A stretch of 64,000 nucleotides of DNA, taken from contig NC_030684.2 in the NCBI RefSeq assembly GCF_000004195.4, positions 71,221,392 to 71,285,391 of the forward strand. The letters are read 5' to 3'. The notes beneath the pieces are model-generated. The model was given only the letters and a program-made list of their open reading frames with translations. It was not told where the DNA came from and did not search any database. The position numbers were made by a program, and so were the translations under genes. The DNA comes from Xenopus tropicalis. Lineage: Eukaryota > Chordata > Amphibia > Anura > Pipidae. The number at the start of each line of letters is the position of its first letter. Positions within the stretch are counted from its first letter, which is position 1. Positions 1 through 31,200 of the stretch are shown one piece after another.

Positions 1-592
1 AGCCTGACCAGTAAAAATAATGCTTAATGCCAATGTTATTAAAAGGCAAAACATATGAAAATATACAGCTGCTAGCTGTAGACTTAAAGCTGTCAAGATC
101 TGTAAAAGTGGGCATGATCAGTTTTGTGAGGTGCACCCCTGCTCTTACAGTATATTCTGGCCATATTGCTAGTGAAAGGTGAGTTATGTGCAACAGCATG
201 CATTTCAGCTTTCACTGCTGGGCTGAGCTGAGAGAAGCCTTACACAAACAATGTCCATTCTCTTGATGTGTTTTCAGGGTGTGTGGGTTTGTTTTTCCAT
301 GCAACATGCAAGCAGCTGATTTCCCTCATCACTATATCAGTCACACTGTTCATCGAAATGCAATGGGGAATTAACCACATAATGGCTGAAAATTCATATA
401 TCTTTCCTGTAATTTGCAGAAGTGACATACTGATATATTCCTTTTTTGTACATGGTTGTGAGAACTCTGTATGTGTGCCTCTGCTGTGCTCTCTGTCTTA
501 TTCAGCAGCATTACCAGAGCAGAACAGGAGTTAATGTTTGTAGAGAGTTAATTTATAAATGGGCAGAGGGCATATGTGTGCCTGTGGGAAAC

Positions 593-611
593 GGGGGGGG
601 GGGGGGGGGGG
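593..611 (+). repeat. Poly-G run (19 G)
   Basis: An uninterrupted run of 19 G. It could form a G-quadruplex, and assembled length is unreliable for such tracts. Confidence 0.95.
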
Positions 612-1333
612 ATGAAGGAGCCTGCTGCTAATCTTATAAAACTAGTACTCAAAGCAATGCACAGACATTCCACTCATAAAAAATAACAATTACATAGTCT
701 TGTATGGATTGAAAAAAGATGGTCACTTTATTTGACAATAATATTTACATCTGTGTTTGTGATGATCTAGATTGCAGAACTATAAGAGTAGAGAGCGCTG
801 AAATACTTCATGAAATCGCGGAGGGACTGTGGAGCTAGCTGGGGCTCAATTCCCTCCGGCACATGAAGGGTTAATTTGGTAAGCCATTGGGCGGGAAAAG
901 AATATACCCCACACTCACCCCTCCCCCTGTTGCCTGTCAGCTCCCAGCGCAGCGTTGCATCCTCACCTCCTGCTACACACGGAGCGGCATCTCCCTACCC
1001 CCCTCCCTGTTTAAGCGCATTTAGCTGGTAATTTCGCTCAACTTAGATTTATATGTTTTCTTTTCAGGCTCTGTTCATGCTTGTCTGGTTTGTCACAGCA
1101 TATGGCAGGTGATAGTCCTTGGCCATTTAATCTGTGGTTGTTTGATGGTTTCCACATGCCCACTGTGTTCGCAGTGGCTGGCATTCGTTATAAAACAGTC
1201 TTTAAGATGTTTGGTAAAGTTTGAAATACATGTTAAGGACTATTCTGATGTTGGATTCTTTAATAAAGCTGTGGCCGAACTCCACCCACCAAAATTGTGT
1301 CATTGTGTTTTTCTTAAGTCAGCTGGGCTCATC

Positions 1334-1355
1334 GGGGGGGGGGGGGGGGGGGGGG
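1334..1355 (+). repeat. Poly-G run (22 G)
   Basis: An uninterrupted run of 22 G, the longest mononucleotide G tract in the window. Confidence 0.95.
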
Positions 1356-1448
1356 TAAGGTTGGAAGGAAGGGAATAAGTCTCCGCAGTCTCCACCAGAC
1401 CGCAGGGTAGACGTTTTTATTTTTGCCCATTTCTGGCCATTTTTGGCC

Positions 1449-1839
1449 ATACCTCCCAACATTTGAAAAATGCAAAGAGGGACAAATAGAAATGCTGCAC
1501 AAAGTTTTCTGGGGGTTTGGGGGTCTTGTTTTATATGTTATTACAGGTTTGCTAATAAAGGCAAAATTGCCCTTTAAGATGTAAGTTTCAGTTCCCTCAA
1601 GAGACCTGTTTATCTTTAGTTACAACTGTATCTCAGTGCAGACGTTGAGTAATTCTGGGCTCTCTGCCAAAATCCTTCTTATCTAATTACGAGAAACGTT
1701 GTATTTTATTTATTTTTTTTTGGCATTCAGTGCAGGAGATCAAAGGGAAATGAGGGACTTTTCGATAAGAATCTGGGACTCTGGGCTGAGCTGTTAAAAT
1801 CCAGACTGTCCAGCGAAAATCGGGACAGTTGGGAGGTAA
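1449..1839. mobile_element. Small TIR element (ACCTCCCAAC ends)
   Basis: About 390 bp bounded by the inverted termini ACCTCCCAAC (1451-1460) and GTTGGGAGGT (1828-1837), with no coding capacity. This is the form of a non-autonomous DNA transposon. I cannot assign the superfamily because no clear target duplication is visible. Confidence 0.6.
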
Positions 1840-2089
1840 CATATGCCTCCCAACCACTTACCTTTCCTGTGCTGGAGGAGGTCCATGGGAGATTACATTT
1901 GCACTGTCTGCTCTAGAATAGCTGAATGTCCGGTTTAATAACTGGAAATTCATCTCTTTCTATTAGCCACTTTCTATTCTGAGTCCTGGTGGCTCTAACA
2001 CTTAAAACAATGTTACAGGTGCCACATTAACACACTCTTCTCAAGTTAAAAAGAATGGCATGTAGTTTGTTTTTTTCTATGTGGAAATC

Positions 2090-3010
2090 CCACATTATCT
2101 CTATACCTTTTCTTCAGAGAAAACAATCCCAACTTTGACACCCTCATAGTTTAAATCTTTCATCCATTTTACCAGTTTAGTTGCACATCTCTGCACTCTC
2201 TCCAGCTCATTAATATCCTTCTTAAGGACAGGAGCCTAAAACTGCACTGCATACTCAAGGTGAGGCCTTACCAGGGACCTATAAAGGGGCAAATTTATGT
2301 TTTCATCCCTTGAGTTAGTGCCCTTTATACAAGACAGCACTTTATTTGCTTTAGTAGCCACTAAGTGACACTGCCAAGTGTTGCAAAGCTTGTTAGGGAC
2401 AGTACTTTTAATGAAAACCTCAAGGTCATTAGTACAACAATTAAAAAGAACATGACAAAGGACAGATCCTGCAGTACTCCACTAATAACACTTGTCTAAT
2501 CTTCCGTTTACCACCACTTTTGTAATCGATCCTTTAACCAGTTCTCTATTCAAATACAAATATCATGTTCCAGGCTCATACTCCTTAATTTAATCAGTAG
2601 CCTTTTGTGAGGTACAAATGTATCAAATCCAAGTAGATCACATCCACTGCCATCCCAGAGTCTAGGTTCTTGCTCACCTCCTCATAGAAGGCAATTAAAT
2701 GAATCTAGCAAGATCTATTACGCACAAAACCATCTGGCAAAAACTTGTGAATTTAAAATGTATTCAAGTATCTTATCCCGTATTAACCTCTTTAAACGTA
2801 TTCCTACCCCTAATGTCAAATGGGATTCCTTTGTTGATACTGGCAGCACATTAACAATTCACCAATTCTCTGGCACCATGCCAGACCTCAAAAAATCATC
2901 AAAGATGAAGTAAAGTGGTTTGGCAATCTCTGACCTCAACTCTTTTAGTACCCTGGGGTGACTATAATCAGCTGGAGCTTTATTTAAAACTTCCTCCTGA
3001 GTCAACCAGA
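2090..3010. mobile_element. Decayed CR1-like LINE remnant
   Basis: The stretch resembles the CR1-type LINE sequence found in reptile, bird and amphibian genomes, with landmarks such as 'ctgcatactcaaggtgaggcc' near 2245-2266 and a 'cagtactcc' block near 2473. It has no long frame and many stops. The assignment rests on remembered similarity and is not proven here. Confidence 0.5.
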
Positions 3011-5438
3011 CCAGAAAGTAAAACCTTCATTAAATGGTTTATTAGCTGTGTATTTCAGCAAACAATTTACAGCCCTCTTATATCAAGAATTTAACACATA
3101 CTTGCTCTATTTTGTTTTTTGTTCTTACAATTTATATAAGATAGTTTGGGATTTGTTTAACTCTTCATGGAAATGCCTTTTTTAGTTTAATTTTTTATAA
3201 ATCCAGGTATTATGGATAGTTCATTAGGATTAGACACAACTCAATTTGTAGTGGAGTAGGAGACTAGTATTAGTGCTCCCTGGCCTGGAGCAACAGGTAG
3301 CCCTTCAGTGGTTGCAACCACACTAATGTTCTATGATGTGCTTTGCTTGGTTTATCTCCCAAGCTCAAAAGCAGGTATATTCCCGGTGGTTTCCCCATGA
3401 TGTTCCAGGGCCTGCCAAACCACCACACAGGACCTGCATTGCCCCTTTATGATTTTACAGTTTGACATTCTCCTGTATCTACCTGCTAAAATAAAGGAAA
3501 ATTAGGACACAAAGGGTTTTAGGAAATACACAGATTAATTTGGAGAAAGTTCTGTGCTTTTCCCACTTCTAAGAAGCCATTTGTTAAAAGACATAAGCCC
3601 CCAAACTGATTTTATCAGGCTGTTTACACACAGAACTCTCATGGGGCTTTGTTTGATAAATACCATCATGATGCAAAAAATGGAAGGCTTTCTAAAAACA
3701 GTGGCTTTTTTTTTTTAATCAGTATGGGTTGAGCTCAGGGGCAATATTGGGTCTACTGCCTAAGGCAGCAGGTCGCAGCAGACCCTGAAATACCCCATCA
3801 CACAAAAATGAGGAACCATGTTTAGCAATTTCCAGCATTTCCTCCCCTCCTACAGATAAACTCTGGGGCAACAAAACTTTAGAAATTGCCCAGTGCACCA
3901 TTGCCTATTGCTGATGCACCCTGTCAAGGCAGTTTTCTTAATCCACTCCTAACTAAGTAAAAGAAGTGTATTATGCTTAGAGGGAGAAAGACCACAGGGC
4001 TCATTTACAAGCAAATGCTTTTTATCTATAATGCAGTGTTTTTGCTCAAGGTGCAAGGTTCTAATGAGTCTGACAAAATTGGGTTGATGCATTAAAAAGA
4101 GTTCACTTGTCATTGTTTATCAACACAAATCGGACCAGAATAGTGCAGGCTCCACAGAAGGCAGAGGGCCACTGTGCAAAACTTTTCCTCTGGCTTCCCA
4201 CCTGGCCACCCACATTAACCTTTTTTTTGCACAGCATCTGTCATCACCTCTTCTAAGAAAACTATACATATTCTAAGCACCTTTCTATTTACATCAGGAT
4301 TGTATTTTAGGTCTGATGCTGCACTAGATACCATACCTACCCCACGCCTCTAGCTGATTGGTGCATATGGTAAGGTTAGGTCAGCATAGGTAAGTGTATA
4401 TAGTTAATTATATGTGAGTGTATAGATAGGCCTGTATAGGTAAATGGGTATATATGTGCACTGGGGGTCATTTGAACAAACACACATATAATAATTTATG
4501 TCTGGGCCCTGTGGTGGTGGCTATGGTAAGATGTAGATGATCAGTAGGGGATGGGGATTGGTTCTGATGGAAGGAAGTAAGGGTAACGGTTGTAAATTTT
4601 GCCCCCATACCTGTGGGAGTCTTTTTTTGCAGCAATCCTGAAGAAATGTTATATTTTTTAAAGCTTGCAGCTGCCATGTTACTTCTGGATATGTCATCCT
4701 ACAGGTCACAGCATTACATTTGTGCATGCATGCATAGATTCAGGAGCTCTGAGTGTTTTGTGTGTTTGCCCAGGTTTTCAGACAGCTGATGTGCGCATGT
4801 GATAAAGTCTAAGTGTAATTCTGGGAGCACCGTCAATAGGCAGATGTGCTGTCAGTCAGGGCTTGACAAATGTGTAACTGCTGTAGTGCCACTGGGAAAA
4901 TGGTATATCCTAGGAATTTTTGGTAAGTGTGTAAAGACAGTTTCAAATGTGCCCAAACATATAACATTGACCATTTGTTATGTTTGGGGTATCCTTGTCC
5001 TTTAAAATCACATGAAAGAAGACACATTTTTTCATTTACTGATTTTTGTTTTTTGTGATTTAACTAATATGCATATGCAATTAGGGTTGCAATTTGGTTA
5101 AGATTAGGCCAAATCTTTTGTGAGAATACTGCATTCAACCGAATAAAAAAGAAACAGATTCAGTGCATCTCTAGTCTGTACTAATTCACTAAGTTAACCT
5201 TGAAAATATCTTCTGTAGGTTACTAAGGTAAAGATATGGGTGTATCCATGGAATACAAAAGATGTATCAATATATCAGTATCAGATTAATATATAATACA
5301 GCACTAATTCATCTCACAAAATGGTAGGCTACAGAAGCAGATAAAATTCAGGCTTCTACACTGAAATCCCATTCCCCCCAACCCCTCCTCTTCGCTTTTA
5401 CATAGCCCTTTCTACACACAAGGAAACGAAACTAACAA

Positions 5439-5465
5439 CAGCAGCAGCAGCAGCAGCAGCAGCAC
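5439..5465 (+). repeat. CAG microsatellite just 5' of the galectin start
   Basis: About eight to nine CAG units run into CACACACAG and end 16 bases before the ATG at 5482. It would lie in the 5' untranslated leader if transcription starts upstream. Confidence 0.85.
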
Positions 5466-5481
5466 ACACAGCAGGAATAAC

Positions 5482-23861
<18,380 letters not shown>

Positions 23862-23927
23862 CATGCCCTGGCTGAAAATGCTCAGAGAACAAAAAGCCAT
23901 TACATCTCTCCTACATTTTAAAAGTAA

Positions 23928-23933
23928 AATAAA
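23928..23933 (+). terminator. Polyadenylation signal AATAAA of the galectin gene
   Basis: The first AATAAA lies 67 bases after the galectin stop codon. Another AATAAA lies near 24170. Confidence 0.65.
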
Positions 23934-24473
23934 TCAAATCCATTATCTCTTAACCAAAGTAAAGATCCAATTTTGTATTCTATATTTGATTTATTATATG
24001 ATATACACAATTTTATAATGTTTCCTAGAATGTGGTCACCTCCAATAATGTTTTCCTTCTAAACCTAAATTTTCTCAAGAAGGAAATCAGGAGACCAAAT
24101 TAAATAGGACTCATTTAAATAACTTTATTCTATGTCTAATCTTTGTAGCTTTCGAAATACTTCAATATAAAAATAAAGAAAGTTTATACAGGGAGGCATT
24201 GGGCTTTATGTTGATTTCTTTCATTATAATGTTATTACAGATATATAGGACTTGCAATACATTAAACCTTTAACATGGCTGAAAAAACATAAGATAAACT
24301 AATGCCTGGGCAAGATGTGTAGTGAATTGAGATAAACCAATCTTATTCCACTTTCCAAAGTTCTGCTTGAATTACTCCTGCCCATTATAATCTGTTTCGG
24401 ACACTGCATGAACGGATGAACACATGATGCTCTTTGCAGTGTTTCTTGCATGTGTGTTTTTCCTCCCTACTTG

Positions 24474-24915
24474 TTAAAGGATCAGTAACACTAAAAAATA
24501 AAAATGTTTTAAAGTAATTAAAATATAATGTACTGTTGCCCTGCACTGGTAAAAGTTGTGTGTTTGCTTCAGAAAGACTACTATAGTTAATAGAAATAGC
24601 TGCTGTGTAGCCATGGGGGCAGCCATTTAAATTGAAAAAAGGAGAAAAGGCACAGGTTACATAAGAAGATACCAGATAAACTGTGTAGAATACAATGGGA
24701 ATCTGCTACTTATCTGTTATCTGCTTAGTAACCTGTGCCTTTTCTCCTTTTTTCAATTTAAATGGCTGCCCCCATGGCTACACAGCAGGGTATTTATATA
24801 AACTGCAGTAGTGTTTATGAAGAAAACACACAACTTTTACCAGTGCAGAGCAATAGTATATAATATATTAATTATTTTTATACACTTTCATTTTTTGGTG
24901 TTACTGTTCCTTTAA
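24474..24915. mobile_element. T2-type MITE, copy 2
   Basis: TTAAAGGATCAGTAACAC to GTTACTGTTCCTTTAA. It is the same nearly palindromic family as 18790-19214 and lies in the space between the galectin and clasrp 3' ends. Confidence 0.88.
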
Positions 24916-25654
24916 AGAGCCTTTCAACATTGCTTTCTGCAAAGATACCGCAAATAAAGGCATTTTAATTATTTTACTGCTGCCCTACCATATATTTTCT
25001 TTTTGCAAGAGCTAGCAAGAGAGGAGGCAGGGTACCTAATTTTAAGTAAGCAGTGAGCTCAGAGCTGAATTGTCAGATATGAAGGTAAAAACAATAGGAA
25101 TTCTACCTCTGTCTGATTCAGCCTTAAATGCAGCTTTTGCTCAGGCACCCTTAGTGGCACCCGTTCAAACTCTTTTGTCCCACCTAATCAGCAAGACGAC
25201 TGATATCCAAGGCTTTTGCGATATGTCACCTCGTCAGTCCACTATACACACCGAATATCGTATGAAACTATATTGGTGCGTGTATGGCCAGCTTAAGGGC
25301 CTGAACCCTTACTGTCCAGCCAGACAGTACCAGTCGGCCAGTGACTGTCAGCTCACTATTTCTCAATGAGAAGCAGATGTACACTGCATTACACACCATT
25401 GAGTGGCACAGAAGAAGTTGTGTGTGCGTCCAGCAGTGGGTGGTATCAATTTACACTATATCCTTCGGGAATTGCTAAATGAAGAGAAATATATTAGTTG
25501 GACTGTATAGCTCTAGTCCCTGGCAATTCCCTAAATTATCCAAGAACGGTTTTCAATCATTTTTACCACTGTGTAATTTATGCTGAAAAACCACAAACAT
25601 CAGGTTCAACCTTTCTGACTGAATAAAACCTGTGTACGGTCAGAAAACTTCATA

Positions 25655-25890
25655 AAGGTGGCCATACACTGGTCGATAAAAGCTGCTGCCAGTCAGGCCT
25701 GCCTGTCTGACTGATATCTGGCTGAAAAATGGCTAGATGTCAATCGGGCATGTTTAATAATCCAGCTGGAGCAAAGAGCACATTGGCTCACTGATGCAGT
25801 CCTCTTCCTGATGGCTTGCATCTATTCAATGTAATCTGATTATTTGGCCCTCTTAATCAGATTGGATCTTTGAGTGTATGGCCAGTTAAA
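25655..25890. mobile_element. MITE with GGTGGCCATACACT ends
   Basis: The left end AAGGTGGCCATACACTGG and right end GAGTGTATGGCCAGTT are inverted relatives bounding about 235 bp of non-coding DNA. A related partial copy begins near 50133 (TTAAGCTGGCCATGCACG). Confidence 0.6.
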
Positions 25891-26949
25891 CTGCTAGTTG
25901 ATACAGAGGAAGGCAAACAGTCTCTGTATTAACCTTGTGCAAAGAGCTAATTTCAGTAACTGTGCTGTATGTAGAGTAACACATACTAGAGCTAGGAGTC
26001 AGAAAAAAAACATTGATTTAAGAAACATAATAAGCTTTATTTACATGTACATTAATGATAAGGTGGCATTTGTGCGGTTGTGACACTAAAACTGAGTGCC
26101 ACCTCTACACCATCATCCTGTGTTGTTTACAGGAATAATAAGGAGGGCTGCTCACAGCCTTCTAAAAAGTTATCACCTAAATAAAACAAATCCTTCCTGT
26201 GATAAAGTATTAAACAATTATGTTAGATTATTCTAGCCAGCCAAACAGAATCAAATGGGAAAATTAGAACATTGTTCTTTGGTGAACGCACAGGTTAATA
26301 CAGGGGCTACTTACACAAGTAAGTGTTTAAACAGTCAATCCAATCAAACAGCCAATTTTTGCATGGTAAGCACAGTTGAATGAGAAATAATACTTAATTA
26401 AGAAATAAGGTTAGAAATCCTCCACCTTATATTTTGGCTTCTGTACCAGCCAGATGCCATCACAGCCCTTTAGCAGGGAAGATCTGTACCTCCAATGATA
26501 CCCCAGTAGCTCCCCATCTTCTTTCTGCCGTCTCATAGGACATGCTCTGGGCTACTCAGTTTTCTAAGCTTATGGACTAACATTATACAAAGTATATGCA
26601 CATAATATTTACTATAAACGTCTGATGGTATTTAAGTCACATATAGTTGTAACACATGTAGCCACATTTTTTTGCTGTTTGGAGGGTTTCTGACAACCCC
26701 TAAGCTCAGCCTTTAAACAGCAGGCCAGAGCACACTGAGCATGTGAGTGTCACGGATACTTAAAAGGAGAAGGAAAGTCATTTTGGCATTTTACTGCCAA
26801 TAGATTTGCCACATAACAGCCACCTAGAACACTATATTTATTCAGCAGAAAGCTTTACTAGTTAAGAGCCCTAGAAGCTCCCTCTGATAGCAGCTGCCAT
26901 TTTAGCTTGGTCTTGGTAACTTTCTGCTGCAGTTATAGCTGTTAGAACA

Positions 26950-27098
26950 GGGGTGCCCAGACTTTTCCCCCCGGCAATCTACTTTTGACTCCTCCCCACA
27001 GCATACCCAATAAGCACACCCCACTTCCCGGCTTAGACGCAGTCCACCAGAAATCCACGGGGATCGACTGGTCGACGTTTTTCCCACCTCTGCGTTAG
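26950..27098. mobile_element. hAT-like insertion with near-exact TSD
   Basis: CAGGGGTGCCCAGACTTTT begins right after TGTTAGAA, and the right side is followed by CGTTAGAA. This fits an 8-bp duplication with one change. The internal segment is about 150 bp with no frame. Confidence 0.6.
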
Positions 27099-27196
27099 AA
27101 GCTCAGATCACACATTCCTAAGGGAGGGTGAGTTCTTATGCATTCTTATGGGAGGGGGGGAGAGGAAGAGAACTAAGCAGACTCGTGCTCCAAACC

Positions 27197-27608
27197 TTAA
27201 AGGAACAGTAACACCAAAAAATGAAAGTGTATAAAAGTAATTACAATATAATGTACTGTTGCCCTGCATTGCTACAACTGGTGTGTTTGCCTCAGAAAGA
27301 CTACTATAGTTTATATAAGTTAGCTGCTGTGTAGCCATGGGGGCAGCCATTCAAAGGAGAAAAGGCACAGGTTACTTAGCAGATAACAGATAAACACCCA
27401 TTATACGGGGCTTATCTACTAGTTATCTGCTATGTATGTGCCTTTTCTCCTTTTTTCCAGCTTGAATGGCTGCCCCCATTGCTACACAACAGCTTATTTA
27501 TATAGTAGCTTTTCTGTAGCAAAAACACCAGTTTTTTGCAGAGCAACAGCACATTATATTTTAATTACTTTGAAACACTTTCATTTTTTGATGTTACTGT
27601 TCATTTAA
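27197..27608. mobile_element. T2-type MITE, copy 3
   Basis: TTAAAGGAACAGTAACAC to ATGTTACTGTTCATTTAA. The right terminus carries one change (CCTTT to CATTT). Confidence 0.87.
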
Positions 27609-28148
27609 GGAGCCCTAAGAGAAAGGAAGTCAGATACTGAAGAACATGTTCACAAAAAAAGGAGACAAGATAGAGGACTCAGTGCAGTGTTTCTGTGAGT
27701 GCTTATGGCTGTTTTTACATAGAACTTTCTGATAAAGCTTACTTAGTTTTTACCTTTTCTTCTCTGTTTTAGGATGCCCTAACAAGATTGGAAGATGGGG
27801 AGCTGCAGTGCACAGGGTTTAATAGGTTTATTACTGTTGCCAGGCTTCTGAACATCTGGGCTGGTACAATAATTTTAATTTATAAAATACAGCATTTCTA
27901 ACCATATTCATTTTTAGGATTCAGTTCTTAAATTCACAGAGCTTGAAATGACCAAGAAAAAAAAAAAAAAAAACCCAAAAGGCAGTCATTTTATCACAAT
28001 TCAAAAAGACCAGTCCCATAACTCCACAAGAACACAACAGATGCGGATCAGGAAGTGCTTCATAATCCATGTTAAGTATCCATAATGTTATTCGGATTAC
28101 ATAAATGTTATATCTAGAGGCATATTCAGACATTCTTTAGGTCTGCCA

Positions 28149-28154
28149 TTTATT
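28149..28154 (-). terminator. Polyadenylation signal AATAAA of clasrp
   Basis: AATAAA on the minus strand lies 103 bases past the clasrp stop codon, which would give a short 3' UTR. Confidence 0.6.
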
Positions 28155-28256
28155 TCAACCTCTGGCTGCATCCCACTATGTTCCATGGAATGTACCATGG
28201 AGGCTGACAGGAATAACTTTTATTCGTACCCAGTTGTACAAAACAGACCTGTAGAG

Positions 28257-31200
28257 TTAATGACGATGGTGGGGGCTCCTGGAACGTGAACGGGACCTTC
28301 TATATAAAAAAAAAAAAAAAAAATAGTAATCTGTATGCTTTGCTTTCACACATTATACTACAATATAGACTATACAAGGGATCCAATCTTTGCAGGAGTC
28401 GTTTTTTTATTTTTTTTAAAACAAAACTTCTGAGTGGAGAACAATTTGAAACACTTTGAAAAGAGCTACTGATTATGGAACGGTGGCACAAAGGAAGCCA
28501 TTACATAAAGTATTCCACATGAAAAGCATGTCTGGAATTTGCCAAAAAGCCAAGCGATCCAGCAGCATTATGTTAAATCTCAGATTATGTTAAATCTGCT
28601 TAGAAGAATGGGTCAAAATTCACTTGGAAACAGTGGGCAAAGCAGGTATGTATTTACCTTAAAATATTTACAGTTATTAATGTAAAATGTTGCTAAACAA
28701 AATATTAAGATTGGGAATACATTCACAACAACATAATTTATTTCTTCTGTCACAAAAACAAATTAAGAATAGTTGAAAGAAAAAAAGAATTCTGTAGTAC
28801 AGGTATGGGACCTCTTATCCAGATCTCCATAAATTAAATCTGCTAAAAATCATTTAAATATTGAATAAACCCAATAGCATGGTTCTGCCTGCAATAAGGA
28901 TTAATAATATCTTAGTTGGGATCAAGTACGAGGTACTGGTTTCTAATTACAGAGCAAAAGGAAATTATTTTTAAAAATTAGAATTATTTGCTTATAATGG
29001 AGTCTATGGCAGATGACCTTTCCGTAATTCTGAACTTTCTGGATAATGGGTTTCCAAATAAGGGATCCCATACCTGTACAGTATTTGTTCAGAAAAACGA
29101 GAGAATAAGTCTGAATCCTGCAAAACATACTGGGACATGGCCAAATCAGAAACCTTTAAGTCAAGTGACATTCAGATTTGAGCAAGTGTACTATCTTAAT
29201 TAAAATGTGTCCATACGTGCTCAAATCTGAATGTGCAAATTACTGTTTGCCAGAATCTTTTGAGGAGGGTTGTTGAATATTGGTCAATAGTAATGCAGTT
29301 GTATCGATTTATTCAGTGGGTTGCTGTAAGTATGACCCACGGTGCATTTTCATACTTTGCAAGGGAATCATTTGCTGTAGCAGGTGAGTCCGTATTGACT
29401 ACGGGAAGCTTTACTATGCAAAGCAGATTACCTTTATAGCTATAATGAAAAGGAAACATTTTCTGTAAAATAACTTCATATTTCCTTACCTCCTTGATGA
29501 ACTGTATTCTCGGCCTACAAAAAGGTGAGAATGAAAATCAATTAAATGTACATGACCAGGAAGGAAAATGCAGTGTATGGTTGCACATATAACTACATTT
29601 TAAAAAATAATTTGCATACACCAAACGGTCATGCAGAAACCCCTTTAAAAGGCATTCAGCTTCACCAGTTTTAAAACTCACTATGTCGGGGAGAAGGAGA
29701 TCTGCTGCGTGTATAATGTCTTTCCCATTCATCACGTTCTCGTTCTCGACGCTCTCGCTCCCTGTAAAAACATAAAAGAGAGTGTCAAAGTTCCCTTTTT
29801 GTGTATTTTCATGTGCAAGAATGAAAGCTGATGTCATGCACTACAGAAGAAAGCCTGAAAAGAAGAGAAATTCCCAAAACATACTTCCTTGCAAAAAAAA
29901 TGATTTACAAAACCAGAAATGAATGTGTACCTCACATTAGGTGGCAGGACTAGCACCGCGGCTGAGGCACCTGTAACAATTCCCACATTTGTTATAAATC
30001 TGTAATGTGACCGCCTTTTGTCTGGATGACAAAAATCAGTCCAGCAGCATTTACCTAAGGTATGCTGCATGCATATGGTTATCATCCAATATATTACCTG
30101 CACATCATCTGATTATTACAGGAAGCAAGATTTTATTTTTAAAAGAGGAAAAAAAAAAGGCCACAGAGTCACTATTATAAACATTTAGATGCCTCCAAAA
30201 ATGAATTAGTTACTCAGTAAATGGCTTGCATAATGTCACACACATACATCATCCTATTTACAAGCAGATAAGAAAAATGTTTAGGTTGCAGTTTTCATGG
30301 TACAGAGAACAGCAATATACACACTTAAATTGTGACCATGTCCACTAGAGAGGTTCCTCACAAGGCACGACTACTGATTTAGGGGGATCTGCTTGCCAGC
30401 TTTTGGCCTACTCTGCTACATACTGTAATACGCCTAAAGACTACAGCTTTTTTTGGCCAATATATTTGAAAAAAAAGCTCATTTGAAAAGAGCCTGTTGA
30501 CACGGCTTGTATACCACTTTGCTGCACTAATGGAATATACAAGTCAAAGAAAATCTTTCTGTAGTCCTAGCATTATCTGAAGATGTTTTCAGAGCTACTT
30601 CTGCCAAATGCATGAAAGGCATGCAAATCCTATTCCAAACACAGCTTGTGCAATACACAACAAATTGCTACTCACTTCATTCGAATCTTTCTTGCCATTG
30701 CTCTTAGTTCATCTTCACGTTCCTAAACCACAAGGGATAATTGATAAGATATATTATACACAACAGGAGACCCTCACAGTTCCAAGCAAGAAAATACATT
30801 TAGATTGTGTGAAGGTGTATGTGTCTCCTCGTCTGTCATGTAGAACACAATGACCCTGTGCTCCACAAAGACAATGTCCAGTATATGAAATCTTCACCTG
30901 TCGCTCATGTTCCTGCTGAATAATCTTCTCTTGAGCTGCTTTCTTATCCGCCTTGTCTGCAAGAGAACAAGCGATATTGTACCATGCATTAAAATAACGG
31001 AGAACGCAAGCTCGGAATTCGACACAATGACCCAGTTTCTGTAAGTCAATTTTAATTATTTTTCCACTTTAAGAAAATGACTCCCATCTAGGTACTGAAA
31101 GACTAGAGTAGTAGGCAGCCCTGTCTCAGGGCAACAGGGCAAAGCTGTGAGTGTGCCAAGCACAGGCCATGCTCTCAGATTTAACTGATCTATGCTTCGC

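Larger units (their letters stand above)
1..5400. other. No gene recognised upstream of the galectin
   Basis: Open frames here are all under 90 codons and none resembles a known protein. A GC-richer patch at about 820-1010 could be promoter or 5' exon sequence, but nothing in it decides this. The recognisable content is two long G runs, a small TIR element and an old LINE remnant, listed separately. A 5' non-coding exon of the galectin could lie here unseen. Confidence 0.5.
26761..27790. mobile_element. TTAA-type MITE carrying two nested elements
   Basis: The left end TTAAAAGGAGAAGGAAAG and the right part (27670-27775, inverse of 10365-10490) belong to one family. Inside it are a hAT-like fragment (26950-27098) and a T2-type MITE (27197-27608). 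Confidence 0.6.

Noticed and set aside
1109..1378. 89-codon frame ending in poly-Gly
   Set aside because: No similarity, and its end is the 22-G run. A first exon could exist nearby but nothing supports this frame.
25070..25369. 99-codon plus-strand frame between the galectin and clasrp
   Set aside because: No recognisable domain. Its 3' part ends in 'gtgtatggccagcttaa', typical of a Xenopus MITE end, so it is probably repeat-derived.
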